NCBI GenBank assembly: GCA_020444325.1
Contig: JAHLLD010000002.1
Span: forward strand, 412,882 to 476,881
DNA from: a bacterium
Lineage (GTDB): Bacteria; Bacteroidota; Ignavibacteria; SZUA-365
DNA length: 64,000 nucleotides
Direction of reading: 5' to 3'
The notes beneath the pieces are model-generated. The model did not search any database and was not told the DNA's origin. It saw only the letters and a program-made list of their open reading frames with translations. Of the stretch, positions 51,670 through 59,199 are shown one piece after another (position 1 is the first letter of the stretch; each line of letters begins with the position of its first letter). Both the position numbers and the translations under genes were made by a program.

Positions 51670-53100
51670 ATGGAAGGCCTCGACAAGTATCGTGGGATGA
51701 AAATTCTCATTGTGGACGATGAGGAGGATATGTGCATCCTGCTCAAGCGGCTGTTCGAGCGTCATGGACTGATGTCCATGATGGCGATGGATGGGGATTC
51801 GGCGCTCGAGTTGTTTCGCAAGGATGAACCTGATGCGGTGGTCCTCGACATTCTCATGCCGCGGATGGATGGACGCGAGGTCATGCTCCGCATGCGCCGT
51901 ATGAATCCGGAAGTGCCGGTCATCTTCATGACGGCGCTTGCTGGCGTCCCGGGTGCCGTCGATGCGATGAAGGCGGGGGCCTTCGACTATGTCGCCAAGC
52001 CTTTCGAGACGACGGAGATTCTTGAAGTCATTGATCGTGCGCTCGATGAACGTCTGCTTCGCAGGAAGTATCAGGGAAATCAGAGCAGCGCGCCGAAAAA
52101 GCAGGACAGTCTGCTCCAGAACATGGGGACCAGCGATGTGGTGGTGGAATTGACCGCGACGACGAAGCATATCGCACAGTCCCAATTCGACATCCTCATC
52201 CAGGGTGAGGCAGGGACGGGAAAATCGCTGGTTGCCCGTGCTCTGCACGACAACAGCGAGCGTGCGTCAAAGCCTTTTGTTTCCATAGCCTGCGACGCGC
52301 CATCCGAAGAAGTGCTTGAACGTGAGCTGTTCGGATACGAGCGTGGCGCCTTCCCGGAAGCGGAAGATGGCCAGTCGGGGAAATTCGAAGCGGCTCACGG
52401 CGGGACGCTGTTCCTGGACGAAATTTCCGCCTTCCCGCCGCGACTGCAGGGCAAGCTGCTGCGCTGCCTGCAGAATAAGAGCGTGGTGCGTATGGGCAGC
52501 GACGCGGGTATCCCGGTCGATGTGCGGCTCGTGGTCTCCACCAGCAAAGACCTCAATATATTAGTAGAAGAAAAACGTTTCCGTGCGGATCTTTTCTACC
52601 GTCTCAGTGAATTCAGTCTTTTCGTTCCCTCCCTTCGCGAGAGGAAAACAGATATTCCCTACCTTTCAAGCCGCTTCCTGCATCTTAACAATCAGGAACT
52701 GAACAAGGCTATTTCCGGCTTTACACCGAAAGCCATCGAAAAAATGCTGGCCTACAACTGGCCTGGTAACGTCGCGCAGCTGAAATCCGTCGTGCGACGC
52801 GCCGTGATGTTCGCTGAGGAGTTCGTGACCGCTGAACAGCTCGACCTGGAAATGGATGCCGAGCGCCGGGCACGGGCCGCGCTGACCGCGGCTGAAATCG
52901 ATGAAAGCGATCTCGACCAGGGAATCTCACTCAAGGATCACGTGCGCAAGCACACCGCCCACGTCGAACGGCAGATTCTGCTCGAGACGCTCAAGCGTAC
53001 GGGCTGGAACAAGGCCAAGGCGGCTCGCATCCTGCAGATCGATTACAAGACCATGCAGACCAAGGTCAAGGAATACAAATTGCAGGATCCCCAGGCCTAG
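51670..53100 (+). CDS. NtrC-type response regulator with degenerate GAFTGA loop
   Basis: Regulator of 476 residues: receiver (phospho-Asp 60 in VVLDILMPRMDG), AAA+ domain and Fis-type DNA-binding end (LLETLKRTGWNKAKAARILQIDYKTMQ). Walker A GEAGTGKS (179-186), Walker B LFLDE (247-251) and the RADLFYRL arginine-finger region look functional. The loop that contacts sigma-54, normally GAFTGA, is GAFPEA (226-231), with the critical Thr and Gly replaced. Known NtrC relatives with altered loops act without sigma-54 (for example HupR- and TyrR-type). CAGGAG ten bases upstream supports ATG 51670. It is divergent from the redox operon and is followed 16 bp later by a YfcC-type carrier gene. Confidence 0.85.
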   Translation: MEGLDKYRGMKILIVDDEEDMCILLKRLFERHGLMSMMAMDGDSALELFRKDEPDAVVLDILMPRMDGREVMLRMRRMNPEVPVIFMTALAGVPGAVDAMKAGAFDYVAKPFETTEILEVIDRALDERLLRRKYQGNQSSAPKKQDSLLQNMGTSDVVVELTATTKHIAQSQFDILIQGEAGTGKSLVARALHDNSERASKPFVSIACDAPSEEVLERELFGYERGAFPEAEDGQSGKFEAAHGGTLFLDEISAFPPRLQGKLLRCLQNKSVVRMGSDAGIPVDVRLVVSTSKDLNILVEEKRFRADLFYRLSEFSLFVPSLRERKTDIPYLSSRFLHLNNQELNKAISGFTPKAIEKMLAYNWPGNVAQLKSVVRRAVMFAEEFVTAEQLDLEMDAERRARAALTAAEIDESDLDQGISLKDHVRKHTAHVERQILLETLKRTGWNKAKAARILQIDYKTMQTKVKEYKLQDPQA

Positions 53101-53116
53101 GAGCTGAGCTGCGTCA

Positions 53117-54511
53117 ATGTCGCTGGTCAAGAAAGTCCCCAACGTATTTGTCATCGTCTTTTCCCTCATTATTCTCGCGGCCGTGGCAACATGGGTGCTG
53201 CCCGGCGGTGCATTTGATCGTACGTCCGAAGATGTGGGCGGCGTCTCGCGTGAGGTGCTGGTCGAGGGCTCCTATCACGCAGTGGATGCCGTGCCGCAGA
53301 CCTGGGAGGTATTCACGGCGCCGATGGACGGCTTCCTGCGTCTTGCCGAAATTATCGCCTTCATTTTCCTCGTCGGCGGTGCGTTTTCCATACTCAATGA
53401 AACCGGTGCCATCGCGGCAGGAACCAGGCAGCTAGTGCGCAAGCTCGAAGGCAGGGAATTCCTCATCATTCCCATCGTGATGACCTTCTTCTCGCTGTTC
53501 GGCGCGGTGTTCGGCATGTGCGAAGAGGCGATGCCCTTCGTCCTCATCTTCGTCCCTCTTGCTCTCTCGCTCGGCTACGATTCTTTCGTTGGCGTGAGTC
53601 TGACCTTCCTGGCGGCGGGAGTCGGTTTTGCCGGCGCCTTCATTAACCCATTCACGCTGCAGATTGCACAGGGACTCGCAGGCGTACCTCTCGTCTCGGG
53701 CTGGGAATACCGCGTGATCGTCTGGGTGCTGATTACCGGGGGCAGTATCGCCTGGGTGATGGTCTATGCGGCACGAATTAAAAAAGATCCGACCCGCTCG
53801 CTGATGTATGAACTGGACAATGAGCGGCGGAAGGAAATCCAGCAGAAGCAGATGGAGCAGGGGGACTTCTCCGGCAGGCATGTTGCCACGCTCCTCATTC
53901 TCCTCGGTGGCGTCATTGGGATGATTTTCGGCGTGACCATGTATGGCTGGTATATCACGGAGCTGTCGGCGCTGTTTCTTGCCATGGGCGTGCTTGCCGG
54001 TGTGGTGTCGCGGCAGTCGCCCAACGACCTCGCGAAGCATTTCATCATGGGGGTGAAGGACATGACCAGCGCGGCCATGATCGTCGGTTTTGCCGGTGGG
54101 ATTATCGTGCTTCTCGAAGACGGACATGTCATGGATACCATTCTCTACGGGATGTCGCGTGTGACTTCAAACATGCCGCGCATGCTCTCTGCCGACGCCA
54201 TGTATGGCATGCAGATGGCGCTGAACTTCTTCATCCCTTCGGGCTCCACCAAGGCGGCGCTCACCATGCCCATCATGGGTCCCCTCGCAGATCTGTCGGG
54301 ACTGACCCGCCAGACCGCTGTGCTCGCCTATCAACTGGGGGATGGATTCACGAACATGATTATTCCCACCTCCGGTGTCACCATTGGGACGCTCACCATG
54401 GCGAAAATTCCCTACGACCGCTGGTTCAAATGGCATCTCCCCATGCAGGTATTCTTTTTCGTACTCTCGCTGCTTCTTCTCGTCTGGCCCGTGCTTACGC
54501 ACTGGCAGTAG
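53117..54511 (+). CDS. YfcC family (DcuC-like) membrane carrier
   Basis: Membrane protein of 464 residues with about 12 helices, starting VFVIVFSLIILAAVATWVLPGGAF, a typical opening of the YfcC/arginine-ornithine or C4-dicarboxylate anaerobic carrier (ion transporter) families. Further landmarks are FIFLVGGAFSILNETGAI, FFSLFGAVFGMCEEAMPFVLIF, NFFIPSGSTKAALTMPIMGP and LGDGFTNMIIPTSG. The two re-entrant-type segments (EEAMPF and PSGSTKA) are where substrate is bound in this superfamily. It follows the GAFPEA regulator by 16 bp, so the two are probably cotranscribed. Substrate could be a dicarboxylate or amino acid. Its last 17 bp overlap the convergent methyltransferase gene. Confidence 0.85.
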   Translation: MSLVKKVPNVFVIVFSLIILAAVATWVLPGGAFDRTSEDVGGVSREVLVEGSYHAVDAVPQTWEVFTAPMDGFLRLAEIIAFIFLVGGAFSILNETGAIAAGTRQLVRKLEGREFLIIPIVMTFFSLFGAVFGMCEEAMPFVLIFVPLALSLGYDSFVGVSLTFLAAGVGFAGAFINPFTLQIAQGLAGVPLVSGWEYRVIVWVLITGGSIAWVMVYAARIKKDPTRSLMYELDNERRKEIQQKQMEQGDFSGRHVATLLILLGGVIGMIFGVTMYGWYITELSALFLAMGVLAGVVSRQSPNDLAKHFIMGVKDMTSAAMIVGFAGGIIVLLEDGHVMDTILYGMSRVTSNMPRMLSADAMYGMQMALNFFIPSGSTKAALTMPIMGPLADLSGLTRQTAVLAYQLGDGFTNMIIPTSGVTIGTLTMAKIPYDRWFKWHLPMQVFFFVLSLLLLVWPVLTHWQ

Positions 54512-55199
54512 GCGAGGGACGAATAGCAAGCACGATTCTACGCACGAAACGCAATGGCAGGAAGCGCAGCAGCAAGGTGAGAGGCGTGCTCAGCGCGATG
54601 GCAGAAGGGAGCATGCGCAGCAATTGGAAATGCGTCAGCCAGGGACCCGATATCACCTCTGATCCTTCCGGCGCGATGGAGAGGATATCTTTCCAAACGT
54701 GATTATGCCAGTTCGACGGCGCAGTCGCATCTCCGCTCAGTGTGCTTCCCCCGAGGAAAAGAAGGATGCCGTTGTCGTTCACGAGCCTAAGCAGCGCGTT
54801 CATCACATTATGCAGATTCTGCATATTTGCCGTGTTGAGCGGACTGAAACCAATGGCAAACACCACATCGTATCCCCTGAAATCCTCACTCGCCTCAAGT
54901 ATGTCGGCCTGTTCAAAGCGGATGCCGGGATGCAGCGCCCGGGCTTTTTCTATTGCCGCTGTGCTGACATCCACCCCCGTGACCTCGTAGCCCAGCTCTT
55001 GTAGCAGTCCGCTGTAAAAACCCGTACCGCAGCCAACGTCAAGCACCCTCGCTCCGGTCGCAATACCCGCTTTCTGCATAATTGCTGACAGCGCTGCGCG
55101 GGAAACAGCGGGGGAGTAGTACGTGAAATCCCCTTCGCTGTAAAAGCTGTCGTAGTAAGCGGTGATTTCCTGTTGTGTCTGTTCCATTGTCGGCAACAT
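54495..55199 (-). CDS. Class I SAM-dependent methyltransferase
   Basis: Cytoplasmic methyltransferase of 234 residues. Motif I is VLDVGCGTGFYSGLLQELGY, motif post I VTGVDVSTAAIEKAR, then FEQADILEASEDFRGYDVVFAIGF and GILLFLGGSTLSGD. The C-terminus has a basic, hydrophobic segment (TPLTLLLRFLPLRFVRRIVLAI), suggesting loose membrane association or a lipid-like substrate, similar to UbiE/MPBQ-type or phospholipid methyltransferases; the substrate is not determined. Start 55199 is chosen over an in-frame extension to 55358 that would translate a dispersed palindrome. ATG 55187 is an alternative. Its 3' end overlaps the convergent carrier gene by 17 bp. Confidence 0.8.
   Translation of the reverse strand: MLPTMEQTQQEITAYYDSFYSEGDFTYYSPAVSRAALSAIMQKAGIATGARVLDVGCGTGFYSGLLQELGYEVTGVDVSTAAIEKARALHPGIRFEQADILEASEDFRGYDVVFAIGFSPLNTANMQNLHNVMNALLRLVNDNGILLFLGGSTLSGDATAPSNWHNHVWKDILSIAPEGSEVISGPWLTHFQLLRMLPSAIALSTPLTLLLRFLPLRFVRRIVLAIRPSPTASA
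54808..54826. repeat. Dispersed palindrome copy 5 (inside methyltransferase gene)
   Basis: TTATGCAG-ATT-CTGCATAT, in coding sequence and read as NMQNLHN on the minus strand, between motif post I and the late strands of the methyltransferase. Confidence 0.6.
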
Positions 55200-55261
55200 A
55201 CGCAATTCCGGAATTGCTGACACACTGCGACGCGCAGGAGGCTCAACCGGCCTTCCAGCAA

Positions 55262-55280
55262 TTATGCACTTTCTGCATAT
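55262..55280. repeat. Dispersed palindrome copy 6 (upstream of methyltransferase)
   Basis: TTATGCAC-TTT-CTGCATAT, one mismatch in the left arm. It is intergenic, 63 bp upstream of the methyltransferase start and 99 bp upstream of the divergent VPS10-like gene. Confidence 0.5.
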
Positions 55281-55378
55281 TTCATATAGCGGACCTTCAC
55301 GTCTTGGTATCCCAATGAAAATTGTATCTTTCTGAAAGTCCCACCGGGACCTCTTCATTCCCGTACACCTTCCAAAGT

Positions 55379-58300
55379 ATGACTATGAGAACTGCACTAC
55401 ACTTTCTGATGACAGCACTGCTGCTGGTCATGACGACATTTTCCGCAACTGCGCAGGAAGAGGAGGCTGATGAAAGCGCCGCGAAGCTTTCTTCCTCCAC
55501 GCTTTCCGGTTTGAAATTCCGGGGCATTGGTCCCGCGCTGCCTTCGGGACGCATCATCGACTTTGCGGTGCGGCCGGACAATCACGCCGAGTATTATGTG
55601 GCCGTTGCCTCGGGCGGCGTATGGAAAACCGTGAATGACGGGATTTCCTATGCGCCGGTGTTCGACGCGGAAGCGTCGTATTCCATCGGCTGCGTCACCA
55701 TCGATCCGAATAATCCCCACACCGTCTGGGTCGGAAGCGGTGAGAACAACAGCCAGCGCAGCGTCTCGTATGGCGACGGGGTCTATCGCTCCACCGACGG
55801 CGGCAAGAGCTGGAAGAATATGGGACTCAAGAAATCCGAGCATATCGGAAAGATTGTCATCGACCCGACGGACTCACGCGTGGTCTACGTGGCCGCACAG
55901 GGACCGCTCTGGGGTCCGGGTGGCGACCGCGGTCTTTACAAAAGCATCGACGCAGGTGAGAGCTGGACGCCGGTGCTGCAGATATCCGAGAATACGGGCG
56001 TGACCGATGTGGTCATGGATCCGCGCGACAGCCAGGTGCTGTATGCGGCGTCCTATCAGCGTCGCAGGCATGTGTGGACGCTGATCAATGGGGGACCGGA
56101 GAACATGATTTTCAAATCCACCAATGGCGGTGCAGACTGGGACACGCTGAAAACCGGACTGCCCGGCGGAGATGTGGGACGCATCGGACTCGCCGTTTCA
56201 CCGGCAAACCCTGACTATATCTATGCCATAATCGAAGGCGAAAAGGGTGGCATTTTCCGCAGCACCAACCGCGGCGGAAGCTGGGAAAAGCGCGGCAGCT
56301 ATCAGTCCAACAGTGCCCAGTACTACAGCGAACTGGTGTGCGACCCTCTCGATCCCGATAAAGTCTATTCCCTCGACACCTACTCCCGTGTAACCGAAGA
56401 CGGCTTCAAGACCGAGCGTCATCTCGGCAACCGGCACCGGCATGTTGACGACCACGCACTGTGGATTGATCCAGACAATACGGACCACCTGCTCATCGGT
56501 TGCGACGGCGGTGTGTATGACAGTTATGATGGCGGAAAGCAGTGGCGATACAAGTCCAATCTCCCTGTCACGCAGTTCTACCGCGTTTCCGTTGACAATG
56601 CCGAACCGTTTTACAATGTCTATGGCGGGACGCAGGACAATCAGAGTCTCGGGGGGCCTTCACGCACGGTCAACAAGGATGGCATTTTCAACGAGGACTG
56701 GATTTATACCAACGGGGGTGATGGCTTTGAAACGCAGATCGATCCCGTGAATCCTGACATCGTGTATGCACAGTCGCAGTACGGCTTCCTGACACGCTTC
56801 GACAAGCGGAGTGGTGAGAAGCTCGGCATTCAGCCGCAGCCCGCGCCGGGTGAACAGCCCTATCGCTGGAACTGGGATTCTCCGCTGCTCATCAGTCCCC
56901 ACAAAGCCACGCGCCTGTACTTCGCTGCCAACAAGCTTTTCCGCAGTGATGATCGGGGCGAGAGCTGGACCACCATCAGTCCCGACCTCACCCGTCAGAT
57001 CGACCGTAACACGCTGCCCGTCATGGGCAAGGTCTGGGGTCCTGAAGCTGTCGCGAAAAATGCATCCACTTCGCTGTATGGTACCATCGTGGCGCTCGAC
57101 GAGTCACCGAAAGTTGAAGGTCTGCTTTACGTCGGCACCGATGATGGATTGATTCAGGTCAGTGAAGACGGCGGCGCAAACTGGAGGGAAGTGTCGTCCA
57201 TCAAAGGCGTGCCTGAGCGCACGTATGTGAGTTTCCTTCATGCTTCACGGCATGATGCGAATACCGTGTACGCTGCCTTCGACAATCACAAGATGGCCGA
57301 TTTCAAACCGTACGTCTATCGCAGTACGGACAGGGGACGCAGCTGGACCGCGATCGGCGGCACGCTGCCCGACAATGGTCCCGTCTACGCCATCGCACAG
57401 GATCATGTCGACGCAGACCTGCTTTTTGTCGGCACGGAATTCGGCGTGCACGTTTCCACCGATGCAGGCGGCAGCTGGACGCAGCTGAAGTCCGGTCTGC
57501 CCACCATTGCGGTAAAAGACCTGACCATACAGCAGCGTGAGAACGACCTCGTGCTCGGTACCTTCGGGCGCGGCTTCTATATCCTCGATGATTATACGCC
57601 GCTGCGCAGTATCGATGCCGGGCTTCTCGAAGGTGACGCCCACATTTTCCCTGTCAAGGATGCGCTCATGTTCATCGAAGCCACGCATCGCGGCGTGCAT
57701 TCGCAGGGAGAGACCTTCTTCACTGCCCCGAATCCGGACTTCGGCGCCACCTTCACCTACTACGTGAAGGAGGGCATCAAATCGGCAAAAGCCAAGCGGC
57801 AGGCCGAAGCGAAAAAGCTGGAAAAGGAAGGCAAGACGCCGCCGTATCCGGACTGGGAAACACTGCGCGCGGAAGACAATGAGATAGAGGCCTATTTGCT
57901 GTTCACCATCCGCTCGTCCGATGGAAATGTTGTGCGCAAACTGCGCGCTCCGGCAAAGAAAGGCGTGCAGCGCATTACATGGGACTTGCGGTATGCGGGA
58001 CGCACACCAGTGAGCAAGAAGAGCAAGGTGAATGAAGCCGATGCACTGCTCGTGCTCCCGGGCACATACAGCGTGGAGCTTGCATCCGTCGTCGGCGGCG
58101 TGCAGAAAAAGCTTGCGGGTCCCGTACAGTTCACTGCCCGTGTACTCAACAACACCACGCTTCCTGCAGCGGATCGTGCCGCACTCGTGCAGTTCCAGCA
58201 GCGCCTGGGTGAAATCCAGCGTGTGACGCGTGGTGTGCAGAAATATGCCGCGGAGGTGCAGGAACGGCTCGACGCTACAGACAAGGCCCTGCAGATAACA

Positions 58301-58642
58301 CCCGAGGCGGGTCCTGAGCTGGTGAAGCGCTGGAAGGACATGCGTGACAGCATGCTCGACATCAATCGGCGTCTCAACGGCGATCAGACCATCCGTTCAC
58401 GCAACGGCAGTTATGCGCGCTCGGTGGTCGAACGCATCGAATACCTGATGTACTTCATCTATCGTTCGACCTCGGCTCCCGCACCGCAGCATATCAAACA
58501 GGCTGACGATGCAGCATCGCTGATCCGTGCAATCACGGCTGAACTCAAGAAAATCGGAGAAGTGGAACTGCCGCAGCTCGAAACCGAGCTGGAGCAGTTG
58601 GGTGCGCCCTGGACGCCGGGACGGCTTCCCGAACTGCGATAA
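55379..58642 (+). CDS. Secreted VPS10/sortilin-like BNR propeller protein
   Basis: Exported protein of 1087 residues. A signal peptide (LHFLMTALLLVMTTFSATAQ) is followed by a large propeller of the VPS10/sortilin type with repeated Asp boxes: GVYRSTDGGKSWKNMGL, LYKSIDAGESWTPVLQ, FKSTNGGADWDTLKTGLPG, IFRSTNRGGSWEKRG, LFRSDDRGESWTTISPDLT, and VHVSTDAGGSWTQLKSGLP. It opens with the family phrase LKFRGIGPALPSGRI and contains AVASGGVWKTVNDG. The C-terminal 350 residues hold an FnIII-like segment (FTIRSSDGNVVRKLRAPAKK) and a helical tail rich in charged residues, not a T9SS domain. Proteins of this architecture are common in Bacteroidota and Acidobacteria and are often named glycosyl hydrolase without proof. 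Two ATGs, 55379 and 55385, are possible. Confidence 0.85.
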   Translation: MTMRTALHFLMTALLLVMTTFSATAQEEEADESAAKLSSSTLSGLKFRGIGPALPSGRIIDFAVRPDNHAEYYVAVASGGVWKTVNDGISYAPVFDAEASYSIGCVTIDPNNPHTVWVGSGENNSQRSVSYGDGVYRSTDGGKSWKNMGLKKSEHIGKIVIDPTDSRVVYVAAQGPLWGPGGDRGLYKSIDAGESWTPVLQISENTGVTDVVMDPRDSQVLYAASYQRRRHVWTLINGGPENMIFKSTNGGADWDTLKTGLPGGDVGRIGLAVSPANPDYIYAIIEGEKGGIFRSTNRGGSWEKRGSYQSNSAQYYSELVCDPLDPDKVYSLDTYSRVTEDGFKTERHLGNRHRHVDDHALWIDPDNTDHLLIGCDGGVYDSYDGGKQWRYKSNLPVTQFYRVSVDNAEPFYNVYGGTQDNQSLGGPSRTVNKDGIFNEDWIYTNGGDGFETQIDPVNPDIVYAQSQYGFLTRFDKRSGEKLGIQPQPAPGEQPYRWNWDSPLLISPHKATRLYFAANKLFRSDDRGESWTTISPDLTRQIDRNTLPVMGKVWGPEAVAKNASTSLYGTIVALDESPKVEGLLYVGTDDGLIQVSEDGGANWREVSSIKGVPERTYVSFLHASRHDANTVYAAFDNHKMADFKPYVYRSTDRGRSWTAIGGTLPDNGPVYAIAQDHVDADLLFVGTEFGVHVSTDAGGSWTQLKSGLPTIAVKDLTIQQRENDLVLGTFGRGFYILDDYTPLRSIDAGLLEGDAHIFPVKDALMFIEATHRGVHSQGETFFTAPNPDFGATFTYYVKEGIKSAKAKRQAEAKKLEKEGKTPPYPDWETLRAEDNEIEAYLLFTIRSSDGNVVRKLRAPAKKGVQRITWDLRYAGRTPVSKKSKVNEADALLVLPGTYSVELASVVGGVQKKLAGPVQFTARVLNNTTLPAADRAALVQFQQRLGEIQRVTRGVQKYAAEVQERLDATDKALQITPEAGPELVKRWKDMRDSMLDINRRLNGDQTIRSRNGSYARSVVERIEYLMYFIYRSTSAPAPQHIKQADDAASLIRAITAELKKIGEVELPQLETELEQLGAPWTPGRLPELR

Positions 58643-58657
58643 ATTCAGCTTCAGTAG

Positions 58658-58700
58658 AATGCATCCCGGTTCGTCATGTGGCGAACCGGGATGCATTTTA
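58658..58700 (+). terminator. Strong intrinsic terminator
   Basis: A 16-bp perfect stem (58658-58673 and 58682-58697; AATGCATCCCGGTTCG and complement) around an 8-base loop, then TTTTA. It ends transcription of the VPS10-like gene. Confidence 0.9.
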
Positions 58701-58705
58701 TATGC

Positions 58706-58734
58706 TTGACACTGGTCGCCGCGATTTCTATAAT
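58706..58734 (+). promoter_or_regulatory. Perfect consensus sigma-70 promoter
   Basis: TTGACA (58706-58711), exactly 17 bases, TATAAT (58729-58734). It lies just after a terminator and about 30 bp upstream of a small membrane-protein gene, so transcription would start very near 58741. Confidence 0.85.
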
Positions 58735-58764
58735 CCCGTATCGCACACAATCTCTGGAGCAACG

Positions 58765-59001
58765 ATGGATATCTATCTTGCTGGCACCGGTGAAGCAGGG
58801 GATCTGGAAATCACTCTTATCGGACTCGCGATACTCTTTGCGCTCTCCGCCCTGATTTCATGGGGTATTCCGCGGTACCGCAACTATATGCATCAGCGCA
58901 GGCTCGATCGCATGCGCATGGATGATGACGCAGACCATGCTTCAGAAGATGAGCAGCAGCCGGACGCTAGCGGATCGTGGCACTCGGCTGTGACACACTG
59001 A
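58765..59001 (+). CDS. Small single-span membrane protein
   Basis: Protein of 78 residues, not recognised. A short N-terminus (MDIYLAGTGEAGDLE) leads to one membrane helix (ITLIGLAILFALSALISWGI), a basic patch (RYRNYMHQRRLDRMR) and an acidic, hydrophilic tail (DDDADHASEDEQQ). The positive-inside rule puts the tail in the cytoplasm. CTGGAGC about eight bases upstream supports ATG 58765, and a perfect sigma-70 promoter precedes it, which argues that the gene is real and strongly expressed. No family or partner can be named. Confidence 0.6.
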   Translation: MDIYLAGTGEAGDLEITLIGLAILFALSALISWGIPRYRNYMHQRRLDRMRMDDDADHASEDEQQPDASGSWHSAVTH

Positions 59002-59199
59002 TATGCGTGGATGACATTTCGGGTGTGGGTGCGCAGGACAGCCAACTGGTAACCTGGGACCGGGGATAATGATCCCGGAGTGTGCACAAGGGGCCGGGAG
59101 AGGGACAGCCGGGTTGCGTATATAGGGACAGTGTTTTACTTCAAGAAATCCGTCAATTTCCGTATTTTTTGCTTTTGTGACTCTCTGCAACTGGCGGAA

